Source: CAZCZU01 sp964503475 (lineage in GTDB: Bacteria > Pseudomonadota > Zetaproteobacteria > Mariprofundales > Mariprofundaceae). From it: a stretch of DNA of 56,918 nt. The DNA lies in the NCBI GenBank assembly GCA_964503475.1, contig CAZCZU010000014.1, positions 1 to 56,918 on the forward strand, in the 5' to 3' direction. Positions 36,595 through 43,237 of this stretch are shown one piece after another (positions within the stretch are counted from its first letter, which is position 1; each line of letters opens with the position of its first letter). Position numbers and translations under genes: made by a program. The notes beneath the pieces are model-generated. The model searched no databases, was not told the DNA's origin, and saw only the letters and a program-made list of their open reading frames with translations.

Positions 36595-36943
36595 TGAGCA
36601 CGGCAGCACTAATCCAAATGCTTCTTCTACTCCCGAACACGTGCCCATACCGCCGCCTTTGGCGGCGTGTGCTGAAGTAGTGCTTGATGTATTCTTTGAT
36701 ATAGCGTTCCGCTTATCGGCAAACTGGTTCTCCGTCGTGCGGTATGCTTGTTTTCCAACCTCCGGAAATCTGTTGTTTTATAATGCTTTTTTCTCGAATG
36801 TTCCTTTTTCCCTCAAGAAACCGTTGACTCGTCAAAACTGTGGTTCCCTCTTGGCCCCTTCCATAATTAAATGAGCCAATACAGCCGCGCCCTGGAACCA
36901 GGCAGGGGGCGCGAGTAACTCTTACCATTTTGTAGCGCTGTTA
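36595..36943. other. Left part of the plasmid-like segment, no gene recognised
   Basis: About 350 bp without a supported gene. A hairpin (GCCGCC-TTT-GGCGGC, 36651-36665) stands near the left side, followed by an AT-rich stretch with a TATAAT at 36778-36783 that has no good -35. No protein reading across it is convincing on either strand. Confidence 0.5.
36909..36931 (+). repeat. Direct repeat, left copy
   Basis: GCGCGAGTAACTCTTACCAT and three more bases match 20 of 23 positions with 37938-37960. The pair flanks the toxin module. Each copy contains GTAA-NNN-TTAC (read on the minus strand). Confidence 0.55.
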
Positions 36944-36971
36944 TTGACGACTTCGTCAATTAGGCGATAAT
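36944..36971 (+). promoter_or_regulatory. Promoter of the AbiEii-type module
   Basis: TTGACG at 36944-36949 and GATAAT at 36966-36971 are 16 bp apart, close to consensus. The first ATG (36980) lies only 8 bases beyond the -10 box, so translation may start leaderless or at a later ATG. Confidence 0.6.
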
Positions 36972-36979
36972 TCCACTGT

Positions 36980-37246
36980 ATGAAGACACCGTGGTCCGTT
37001 CTTATGGCGAACAACTCCATGAAGACTAAGCTCGACATGGAACAGTTGGTTGCGGCCATAAAAACCCAGAATGAGGCTTTCTGGCTTCACATTAACCAGG
37101 CCTTGGTTGAGACGCCGGCCAAGTATCTGGAAAAAGAGCTGGGTTCTTTCTTGTCGAAGGGCGAAATCGCCTCGGCTTACAAGAAATTCTCGCATGGAAT
37201 GCACAACGACGAGCTGGAACATTGGCTTGGCATTCATCATACCTGA
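36980..37246 (+). CDS. Putative antitoxin-side protein of an AbiEii-type module
   Basis: This 88-residue, mainly helical, charged protein has no motif I recognise. It directly precedes and overlaps a nucleotidyltransferase-type toxin gene, which is the position of the antitoxin or accessory gene in such modules. ATGs at 37004 and 37019 are possible starts; the more conserved-looking part begins at MKTKLDMEQLVAAIK (37019). Its end (HNDELEHWLG) overlaps the toxin start by about 20 bases. It lies within the plasmid-like segment of the array. Confidence 0.5.
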   Translation: MKTPWSVLMANNSMKTKLDMEQLVAAIKTQNEAFWLHINQALVETPAKYLEKELGSFLSKGEIASAYKKFSHGMHNDELEHWLGIHHT

Positions 37247-37850
37247 ACACCTAAAAGACAAACTCGCGACTGCAATTTCTGTTATTAATTCCGGGCCATC
37301 AGTGCGATGGTCTTTTGGCGGCGGTTCGGCACTGGAATGCTGGATTCGACATCGCCATAGCGAAGACATCGACCTCTTTGTACCAGATCCTCAGATAATC
37401 CCACATCTTTCACCTAAAATGGGTAATATCACCATCACGGATGAGTATGTGGAGGCGCACAACTCTCTGAAGCTGCACATGTCCGACTATCAAATCGATG
37501 TGATTGCCTCGCTTCCTCTCCTGGATGATGAGGAGGCGCTAGAGCGGCATGAAGGAATCCTTGTAGAGACACCATCGGAGATTCTTCACAAGAAGGTTCA
37601 CTATCGAGCCGGGAGCTTCAAACCCAGAGACTTTTTCGATTTCGCGGCAATCCTCTATTCAGGCGAAGAGATCAAGGCGGAAACGCAACAGCTCATCGAA
37701 GAGCATGCCACCACCCTTCTGGAGCGCCTGGGACAGTACGGGCGCTTGCTTAATACATCCGAGTTCAAGGATCAGCTGCAGGTCTATCCCGAATATCAGC
37801 CTGTACTGGACAATGTCGAAGATATTGTTCAGTCGTCGCTTTCTCGATAA
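37227..37850 (+). CDS. Nucleotidyl transferase AbiEii/AbiGii-type toxin
   Basis: This protein of about 207 residues has the nucleotidyltransferase signature WSFGGGSALECWIRHRHSED followed by IDLF. That corresponds to the G-G-G-T/S-A and D-x-D catalytic elements of AbiEii/MenA-type toxins. In those systems the toxin transfers nucleotides to tRNA or other targets and is neutralised by a partner. No ATG lies near the N-terminus; TTG at 37227 is my best start, with an overlap to the upstream gene. All catalytic residues I can name appear present, so the gene may be functional although it sits in the array. Confidence 0.72.
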   Translation: MAFIIPEHLKDKLATAISVINSGPSVRWSFGGGSALECWIRHRHSEDIDLFVPDPQIIPHLSPKMGNITITDEYVEAHNSLKLHMSDYQIDVIASLPLLDDEEALERHEGILVETPSEILHKKVHYRAGSFKPRDFFDFAAILYSGEEIKAETQQLIEEHATTLLERLGQYGRLLNTSEFKDQLQVYPEYQPVLDNVEDIVQSSLSR

Positions 37851-37937
37851 AAGCTAAAAGCAGCGCCCGAAAACAGCAGAGGAAAAACTGATGCTCTGCG
37901 TGCCAGACGCGAAGCCGATCGGGAACGCGGCCGCTAG

Positions 37938-37960
37938 GCGCGAGTAATTCTTACTATTTC
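37938..37960 (+). repeat. Direct repeat, right copy
   Basis: Matches 36909-36931 at 20 of 23 positions. It overlaps the stop codon of the repA remnant. The pair may mark the edges of the toxin cassette or be protein-binding sites. Confidence 0.55.
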
Positions 37961-38543
37961 TGGGAAGAGGCGACAGCCGGACGGGCTTTATGTAATTCAA
38001 TGCTGTCGTCGAGTATCCGAGAGTCTGCTTCCGGATAGAACACCAGAACCTCATCAAGCGCCTTTTTAAGATCCCGCTTAAAGTCGCGGGGGCGAGAGTA
38101 TGAGACGCCGAGCTGTGCGCCGAAGTCCTGGTAGGGGATTCGGCAGGATCCTTTCGAAGATGAGTCGAGTGTAAAGGTCCGCCAGGCAATTCAAGTGTAA
38201 AGATCCATAGCAAGCGATGAGCCCTTAAGGCCAATGATTGCTTCGCGACAAAACGGTACAGACGACTTAATGATTCCCTCGACGAACCAGCTCTTGAACT
38301 GGATCCTCGCGAGGTCCTCACCCTGCGTCTTTCGACCGCGTTGCGTCCATTTACTGTCAATGTCGTATTCGCTTACCGGCCGATCAGAGTGAATCACCTT
38401 CACCTTTCCCGTGGCCGGGTCAAAAAGTTCGAGGCGATAGTTGGCGTTCAAGAAGCGGAGGATTTGATCGAAGAACTCCTTACGCTGGGCTCCGACGCCG
38501 GCAAGGCCAAGCTCTTGCATAAATGAGGTCAAGGACGCATCGA
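37954..38543 (-). pseudogene. repA: Plasmid replication initiator RepA, truncated and nonsense-mutated
   Basis: On the minus strand the frame reads SFMQELGL near its truncated start, then SSVPFCREAIIGLKGSSLAMDLYT, matching the C-terminal half of plasmid RepA proteins (RepA_C family). At 38191-38193 a TGA replaces the Trp expected in the DLYxWLxYRTFTL motif. The frame then continues open (RTFTLDSSSKG to AVASSQK) to a TAG at 37954. The N-terminal half is missing because the gene is cut at the CRISPR repeat at 38544. It cannot act as an initiator. It supports a plasmid origin for the whole 36595-38543 block. Confidence 0.75.
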
Positions 38544-38633
38544 GGGTTCCCCGCGCCTGCGGGGATGAACCGCCCATGCAACTGCTCTCTCTCATACTCA
38601 TGCTGTGTTCCCCGCGCCTGCGGGGATGAACCG
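38544..38633 (+). CRISPR. Detached end of the I-E array (2 repeats, 1 spacer)
   Basis: The repeat at 38544 has one change (T to G at position 2) and the repeat at 38605 matches the consensus. They enclose a normal 32-nt spacer (38573-38604). Orientation is that of the main array. This is probably the original leader-distal end, separated from the rest by the phage and plasmid segments. Confidence 0.92.
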
Positions 38634-38647
38634 CTCGGCCAGCCTTT

Positions 38648-38684
38648 GTCTCTCCCGGCCTTAGCGCCGGGAGCGGATTGAAAC
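38648..38684 (+). CRISPR. Solitary repeat of another CRISPR class
   Basis: A 37-bp element starts GTCTCTCCCGGC and ends GGATTGAAAC, with a perfect 8-bp palindrome (CTCCCGGC at 38652-38659, GCCGGGAG at 38666-38673). Length, stem and the GGATTGAAAC end are hallmarks of type I-C/III-like repeats. Only one copy is seen, 14 bp after the last I-E repeat. No matching cas genes are in the window. Confidence 0.55.
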
Positions 38685-39195
38685 ATGCCAACAGGATGAA
38701 ATCCGGTGAGTGACAAGATCTCAGAAGCGGCGACTGGAAATAAGAAGGCCGTGCCGGAGGCACGGCCTTAAATCCTGCGCGTCGTCGCCGGTCCCGGAGG
38801 GGCTCGCGCGCAATGGATACCGCTGATGATAGAGTGGATGGCGTGTCCGGTGCAAGAATCGAACAACGCCCCAAAAATTCGGTTGGATCAGGTCAATTCG
38901 TTGCAAAATAAGGATATAGAACCTGAGAATGAAACATCTGAGGTGTTGCTTTTCGAAAAGCCGGGCCGCCGCTTCGGCCCGGCCTGTGGCGCTCCCGAAT
39001 CTCTGGGGCCAAAGAGCGGTGGGGCCATTCGGAAGCGCGCAATGGTCACGATAGAATGGCGGCAGGTTCGCTGCAAGTGTCACAATCGATTGCGAGATAA
39101 AATCCAGGTGGTCGTCATCGGCCTCGCCGGAGGGCGTTTGGTTTCGCATTGGGCACGACGCTTGTGCCGGTCAGGCGATCCTCTAAACTGGCGTC
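38685..39195. other. Region without recognised genes
   Basis: Apart from the hairpin at 38745-38769 I see nothing that I can support here. Open frames on both strands have unnatural composition (Arg/Pro/Ser-rich) and no motifs. The stretch bridges the end of the CRISPR locus and the 39.2-41.7 kb genes. Confidence 0.5.
38745..38769. terminator. Strong hairpin, possible terminator
   Basis: AAGGCCGTGCC and GGCACGGCCTT form a perfect 11-bp stem with a 3-base loop. There is no clear T-run on the plus strand; on the minus strand TTCTTATTT follows. It may end CRISPR or opposing transcription. Confidence 0.5.
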
Positions 39196-39277
39196 GTCTG
39201 TTGGCTATGAGGTGCTTCCGGCACCCGGCAAAGGCTGCAGATGCAAGGTCGCTCCGGAAGGGCGGCCTTCTGTTTTT
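39196..39277 (+). ncRNA. Candidate small RNA or attenuated leader
   Basis: A promoter-like pair (TTGTGC at 39162, TAAACT at 39184, 16-bp spacing) precedes about 80 bp that contain a small hairpin (GGTGC/GCACC, 39211-39225) and end in a terminator-like stem (AAGGTCGC/GCGGCCTT, 39245-39269) with TTTTT at 39273-39277. No open frame is needed to explain it. I do not recognise a known RNA family. It could also be an attenuator for the membrane protein gene at 39326. Confidence 0.35.
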
Positions 39278-39325
39278 CGGGTCGGCGGGACAGACACTTG
39301 CCCCGGTTTGCCGAGCCGGGCAGTG

Positions 39326-39586
39326 ATGAATAGATTGAATTCCATGGCTGATTTCGACGATCACTCTTTCCTGCCGACAAGGGCCATCATGCTGGCGATC
39401 TGGGCATCGATTTCCGGCTCTCTGCTTTGGGCCGGATTCACCGATGACTGGCTGGCCGCGATGTTTGCCGGCTTTGTCGTCATGCTGCCGCTTGCGCTGC
39501 CCGTTGCATGGCTTGCCGGTCTGGCAGCTGCGCCTCTGGCCGGAGTGTACGATCGGTTGCGCCTCCGTTTTTACCCACATCACTGA
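39326..39586 (+). CDS. Small membrane protein of unknown function
   Basis: This 86-residue protein has two hydrophobic helices (about residues 21-37 and 44-70) with an acidic N-terminus (ADFDDHSF) and a basic C-terminus. I do not recognise a family. ATGs at 39326 and 39344 are possible starts; neither has a strong Shine-Dalgarno sequence. It is convergent with, and overlaps by 7 bp, the glutaredoxin-like gene. Confidence 0.5.
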   Translation: MNRLNSMADFDDHSFLPTRAIMLAIWASISGSLLWAGFTDDWLAAMFAGFVVMLPLALPVAWLAGLAAAPLAGVYDRLRLRFYPHH

Positions 39587-39921
39587 TCCGATTCGGTGTC
39601 TGACCGGATTGTACGGTCTCCCGTTTGCCGGCGGAGCCGGGAGCCTCGGGATTTCAGGTAGCGGATAATCACATCTGATTCGTAAAGCCATTCCACCTGC
39701 TGATCGTCATATTCGATGCGCAGGCAGGGGACCGTGCCACGTCCGCCCTCCCGACGCAGCTCCCGACGATAGGCGGGTGACTTGAGAATGTCGCGCAGTT
39801 CGATCTGCAGGCCGAGTGCTGCCATCACCCGCATGACCTTCCGACAATAGCCGCAGCCTGCGAACATATAGAGGGAGAGCGCGACGGGTGTACGTGCCGG
39901 TGGCGATGCGTATGTACCCAT
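39580..39921 (-). CDS. Glutaredoxin / GST N-terminal-like protein
   Basis: This 113-residue protein has a thioredoxin fold with the redox motif CGYC in LYMFAGCGYCRKVMRVMAALGL and the cis-proline segment RGTVPCLRIE. The spacing fits glutaredoxin or the N-terminal domain of glutathione S-transferase. It would handle thiol-disulfide exchange, probably with glutathione, in the cytoplasm. Its ATG overlaps the stop of the upstream glycosyltransferase-like gene (TAATG). Confidence 0.82.
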   Translation of the reverse strand: MGTYASPPARTPVALSLYMFAGCGYCRKVMRVMAALGLQIELRDILKSPAYRRELRREGGRGTVPCLRIEYDDQQVEWLYESDVIIRYLKSRGSRLRRQTGDRTIRSDTESDQ

Positions 39922-41000
39922 TACAGCAGGAGGCTGATCTGTTCGGCGGCCTCAGGAGCGCCGTCCGGCGGCAGCGGCGGGTACGCCCTGTCGAGTGTGA
40001 TCAGACGATCGAGCGTTGCCTGCCAGGACCCCTGGCGGAATGTATCCCTGTCAAGGCAGAGGGCGGGCGCCTGCGTCTCCAGCCATTGGCGGAGATAGGC
40101 ATACTCGGGGAAGTGCGGACGCGGCACCCAGGCAATCGGGCATTGAGCAGCCCAGGCCTCTGCCAGCATTCCGTAGCCCGGTTTGCAGACCAGGCAGTCT
40201 GCGGCGGTCAGCAGGTCGGGGATGCTGTGCTCGCGGGTCGAGATGCTTCGAACATTGGCCGGCAGCCGAAGGCCGGGGTCGGCTTCGCCCGGCAGCAGGA
40301 ACTGCCAGCCGTCGATGGCAGCCAGGCGTTGCATCTCGAACGGAGGGCGGGCCATGCCGCCAAAAGCGACCAGGGCTATTTTCGCATCGCCCACCAGCTG
40401 CATGGCCCTGCGCGCCCCGTCGCGATTCAGCCTGCTCCGATGGGCGATCAGGCCGATGCTGCGGCGCTGCGGGAAGCTTTGCATCGGCATGCAGAGCGGA
40501 GGCTGCAGAAGCAGTGTGCAGGATTCATGGGCCTGGCGGATATCGTCCAGGGGAGGGAAGTCGCTGCCGAACAGTGGCCTGTAGATATCGTGCCAGTCGA
40601 GGCTGCAGAGGCCGACGGCAGGCATACCGGCCCGGCGGGCGGCGGCAAAGGCGAGCGGCGCGATATCGGAGATGACGAGCGTTGCCTGCGTATCGCGTAA
40701 CCATGCGGCCTCGTCACGGACACGTTCCGGCCAATGCCTGTGAAAAGCGAGCACGGCCTGGCGGGTGGTATCCAAATCCTCCTCCAGCGCATTACGCTGG
40801 ATGACGCCGATGTCGATTTCACCCGCCCGGTGGGTAAACGGATGCGCAAGCCATGTCGAGAGCAGGCTGTCGGGCAGCGCGGTACGCAGGATAAGGCGCA
40901 GCTCCGGGTGCCGGGTTGCCAGCGCCTGCAGCACCGGTGCCATCTGGGCCCAGTGCCCGAAGCCATGCGCACTGATATAGGCGACAACGACGGGCGGCAT
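39921..41000 (-). CDS. Glycosyltransferase-like protein (UGT/MurG fold)
   Basis: This 359-residue protein begins with VVAYISAHGFGHWAQMAPVL, a glycine/histidine loop seen in GT-B enzymes and in the N-terminal domain of L-arabinokinase-like proteins. The second half has the sugar-nucleotide region DLLTAADCLVCKPGYGMLAEAWA, typical of GT28/UGT enzymes. The donor and acceptor are unknown. It lies between a DUF1614-like membrane protein and a glutaredoxin-like protein with one-base overlaps on both sides, so all three form one transcription unit. Confidence 0.75.
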   Translation of the reverse strand: MPPVVVAYISAHGFGHWAQMAPVLQALATRHPELRLILRTALPDSLLSTWLAHPFTHRAGEIDIGVIQRNALEEDLDTTRQAVLAFHRHWPERVRDEAAWLRDTQATLVISDIAPLAFAAARRAGMPAVGLCSLDWHDIYRPLFGSDFPPLDDIRQAHESCTLLLQPPLCMPMQSFPQRRSIGLIAHRSRLNRDGARRAMQLVGDAKIALVAFGGMARPPFEMQRLAAIDGWQFLLPGEADPGLRLPANVRSISTREHSIPDLLTAADCLVCKPGYGMLAEAWAAQCPIAWVPRPHFPEYAYLRQWLETQAPALCLDRDTFRQGSWQATLDRLITLDRAYPPLPPDGAPEAAEQISLLL

Positions 41001-41668
41001 CAGGTCAGCAGTACAGCCACGATGCCGGTGAGAAAGATGCCGTCGAAGGTGCCCGCACCGCCGATCGAGGCGATGGGGGCGCCCAGCTTGGCGACATCCT
41101 TCATGCGCAGCAGATCGGCACCGATGATGACCCCGAGCGTGCCGCAGATGTAGGCGAGCGGAGCGGCCATGTCGCCGCCCACGAAAATAGCGACCAGGGC
41201 TGCGGTGATGGGCGCGACAAGAATCGGCATGCCGATACCGATGCCGGGAAGCGGCCGGCTGCCGATATAGCAGACCACCGAGGTGACGGAGATGGCAATC
41301 AGCAGCTGTACCGGCTCGATCGGAAAGCGGCTGACCAGGCTGGCGGAGAAGACGAGCGGTACAAGGCAGCCGCCGGCATTGACGGCGATCAGTGTGCGGC
41401 CGTTGAAGGGAATCTGTGGCAGGCGAAAGGGCGAGCGCTGCATCCGTTCCGCCAGCGCGGGGTCGGGGGGCTCGGCCCGGATCGTGGTGATGGGCAGGTT
41501 GATGGTGCTGCCGAGCAGCGAGGCGAAAAGCAGCAGCATGCCCTGCGATGTCGAGAGGCCCAGCTTGCCGAAGGCGAGTGAAACGAGCCCCAGCTGCACG
41601 AAGACCAGCAGGAAAACCAGCAGGATCAGCATGGCGAACAGGCGGGAGGGGGATACGGGACCGCGCAT
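41000..41668 (-). CDS. DUF1614-like membrane protein
   Basis: This 222-residue membrane protein has six or more hydrophobic segments and Gly-rich motifs (GTINLP-like SLLGSTINLPITTI, and IASIGGAGTFDGIFLTG near the C-terminus) found in DUF1614 proteins. The function of that family is not known. I chose the ATG at 41668 because longer frames run into the divergent cdaA gene. It is the first gene of the minus-strand three-gene unit and is divergent from cdaA with about 100 bp between them. Confidence 0.75.
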   Translation of the reverse strand: MRGPVSPSRLFAMLILLVFLLVFVQLGLVSLAFGKLGLSTSQGMLLLFASLLGSTINLPITTIRAEPPDPALAERMQRSPFRLPQIPFNGRTLIAVNAGGCLVPLVFSASLVSRFPIEPVQLLIAISVTSVVCYIGSRPLPGIGIGMPILVAPITAALVAIFVGGDMAAPLAYICGTLGVIIGADLLRMKDVAKLGAPIASIGGAGTFDGIFLTGIVAVLLT

Positions 41669-41768
41669 ACCGATCAGTGTAGAGCGGGTGAGGCCATCAC
41701 TCCAGCCCCGGGGCAACATCCGTGCGCTGTATCTTGAATGCCACCCGTGAAAGCGTATCTTGTTGGCG

Positions 41769-42554
41769 ATGTTGGAGTTATTCGGCTGGCACTTCACATT
41801 CCGCGATCTGGTGGATATCGCCCTGGTGGCGGTGGTCGTCTACTTTGGCCTGCGCCTGATCCGTGGCACCCGCGGCGAGCAGATGATGATCGGCCTGGCT
41901 GTGGTGCTGGCGCTCTACGAGATGGCCCGCTTCTTCGGGTTGCTGACGGTCGAGTGGATGTTCTCCCAGTTCTTCTCCGCCTTTATTATTATTCTGGTGG
42001 TACTGTTCCAGCACGAGATTCGGCGTGGCCTGGTGCGCATGGCGGTGAACCCGCTCGCCGCCGCCACACCGCCGGTTGAGGATATGGTCGAGCAACTGGC
42101 CGAATCGGCGGCAGCCCTGGTGCATCGCGGCTGGGGGGGACTGATTGTGCTGGAGCGTGAGACCGGCCTGCGCCATCTCTACGATGCAGGCCTGCCGCTG
42201 CATGCGCCGCTGCGCCCCGATGTGGTACAGGCGATCTTCTGTCCCGAGGCTCCGATTCACGATGGCGCCATCATGGTCAACCACGACGAACATGGCGGCC
42301 GCATTATTGCCGCGCGCGTGCTGTTGCCGCTTGCCCAGGCCAATGCCCTGCCGGGCGTACTGGGCACCCGTCACCGTGCCGCGGTCGGCCTGACCGAGGA
42401 GAGTGACGCTCTGGTGGTCGTCGTTTCCGAGGAGAGCGGAAACATCTATCTGGCCGAAGAGGGGCGCCTGAGCACTCCGCTCGATTCGGGCGAGTTGCGG
42501 CGTGAACTGCTGGCCCGGCTGCAGACACAGCCCTATGCCATGGGGAAGGCGTGA
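41769..42554 (+). CDS. cdaA: Diadenylate cyclase CdaA
   Basis: This 261-residue protein makes cyclic di-AMP from two ATP. It has three N-terminal membrane helices and a cytoplasmic DAC domain. The catalytic DGA motif is in PIHDGAIMV and the RHR motif in GTRHRAAVGLTEESDA. Cyclic di-AMP controls potassium and osmolyte transport and cell-wall balance in the bacteria where it is studied. The ATG at 41769 is preferred; a TTG at 41760 is in frame. The next gene starts within its stop codon (GTGA). Confidence 0.95.
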   Translation: MLELFGWHFTFRDLVDIALVAVVVYFGLRLIRGTRGEQMMIGLAVVLALYEMARFFGLLTVEWMFSQFFSAFIIILVVLFQHEIRRGLVRMAVNPLAAATPPVEDMVEQLAESAAALVHRGWGGLIVLERETGLRHLYDAGLPLHAPLRPDVVQAIFCPEAPIHDGAIMVNHDEHGGRIIAARVLLPLAQANALPGVLGTRHRAAVGLTEESDALVVVVSEESGNIYLAEEGRLSTPLDSGELRRELLARLQTQPYAMGKA

Positions 42555-43237
42555 GCCCGGTATCCGGTAGTGTCCGTACATGGCCACTGAAAGCATGGTC
42601 CGTTGCCATTGCCCTGTTGCTGTGGCTGCAGGTGCACGGCCAGGGCGAGGGTTCGCTCAGCATGGATGTGCCGCTGCAGGTACAGGGGTTGGAGCAGGAC
42701 ATGATCATCGTCAATGATCTGCCCGACACGGTGCGCATTACGGTGCGCGGTCTGCAGGCGCGCCTGAACGAACTGAAGCCGCAGCAGATTCATGTGCCGG
42801 TGATGGTCGGCGATCTGAAGGAGCCCGGCGTGGTCGAGAAGGCGCTCGATGTCGACAAGATCGACGTGCCGCCGGGACTGGTGATCGACAAGATTCAGCC
42901 CGATCGTATCCAGCTGCAGGTCGACCATGTGGTGACCCGCCCGGTGCCGGTGATGCCGCGCTTCGATCTTCCGCAGGGCTGGCATGCCGAGAAGGTGGTG
43001 GTGACGCCCGCGACGGCCCGTCTCTCCGGTCCGGAGGTATGGCTCGGATCACTGGATGGTGTGGAAACGGCTGCCCTGCGGCCTCCTCTGGCGCCCGGGC
43101 CTTTCTCGGTGCGGGCCAGCATTGTCAGTCCGAGTGGCAAGGCGATCCGGCTGGAGAGCGAGAAGGCCCAGTTCCAGGTGACGGGCGTGCTGGTATTTGA
43201 TGACGGGCAGCCACAGCAGGAGAAGGAGAAAAAGTAA
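42551..43237 (+). CDS. cdaR: YbbR-domain protein, CdaA regulator CdaR-like
   Basis: This 228-residue protein has one N-terminal membrane helix (about residues 11-27) and two or so YbbR-type repeats outside the membrane (segments MIIVNDLPDTVRITVRGL and VPVMPRFDLPQGW). In Firmicutes CdaR binds and modulates CdaA. It starts at a GTG overlapping the cdaA stop and its own stop overlaps glmM (TAATG), so all three are translationally coupled. Confidence 0.88.
   Translation: MSPVSGSVRTWPLKAWSVAIALLLWLQVHGQGEGSLSMDVPLQVQGLEQDMIIVNDLPDTVRITVRGLQARLNELKPQQIHVPVMVGDLKEPGVVEKALDVDKIDVPPGLVIDKIQPDRIQLQVDHVVTRPVPVMPRFDLPQGWHAEKVVVTPATARLSGPEVWLGSLDGVETAALRPPLAPGPFSVRASIVSPSGKAIRLESEKAQFQVTGVLVFDDGQPQQEKEKK

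Larger units (their letters stand above)
36595..38543. mobile_element. Plasmid-like segment between two CRISPR repeats
   Basis: These 1,949 bp lie between the repeats at 36566 and 38544. They carry a toxin-antitoxin-like pair on the plus strand and a broken plasmid repA on the minus strand. No transposase or terminal inverted repeats are evident. The right edge cuts repA exactly at the CRISPR repeat. The last 32 nt (38512-38543) are preceded by AAG at 38509-38511, the position expected for the type I-E PAM of a normal spacer. Confidence 0.65.

Noticed and set aside
36595..36700. Hairpin and short frame suggestive of an IS200/IS605 end
   Set aside because: The frame has an internal stop and no catalytic motif; a single hairpin is not enough to call an insertion sequence.
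36595..38543. Integration of a whole plasmid by a single crossover in one spacer
   Set aside because: That would leave the same 32-nt spacer at both ends of the block; 36595-36626 and 38512-38543 are different.
38826..38880. Sequence resembling the T-loop end of a tRNA on the minus strand (GTTCGATTC)
   Set aside because: The neighbouring bases do not form a T stem or acceptor stem; no cloverleaf can be drawn.
38721..39149. Minus-strand frame of 142 codons and opposing plus-strand frame
   Set aside because: Composition is not protein-like, no motif or ribosome-binding site, and they overlap hairpins.
39220..39280. Possible signal recognition particle RNA because of a TCCGGAAGG loop
   Set aside because: The conserved asymmetric internal loop and AGCAGCC part of SRP RNA are absent.
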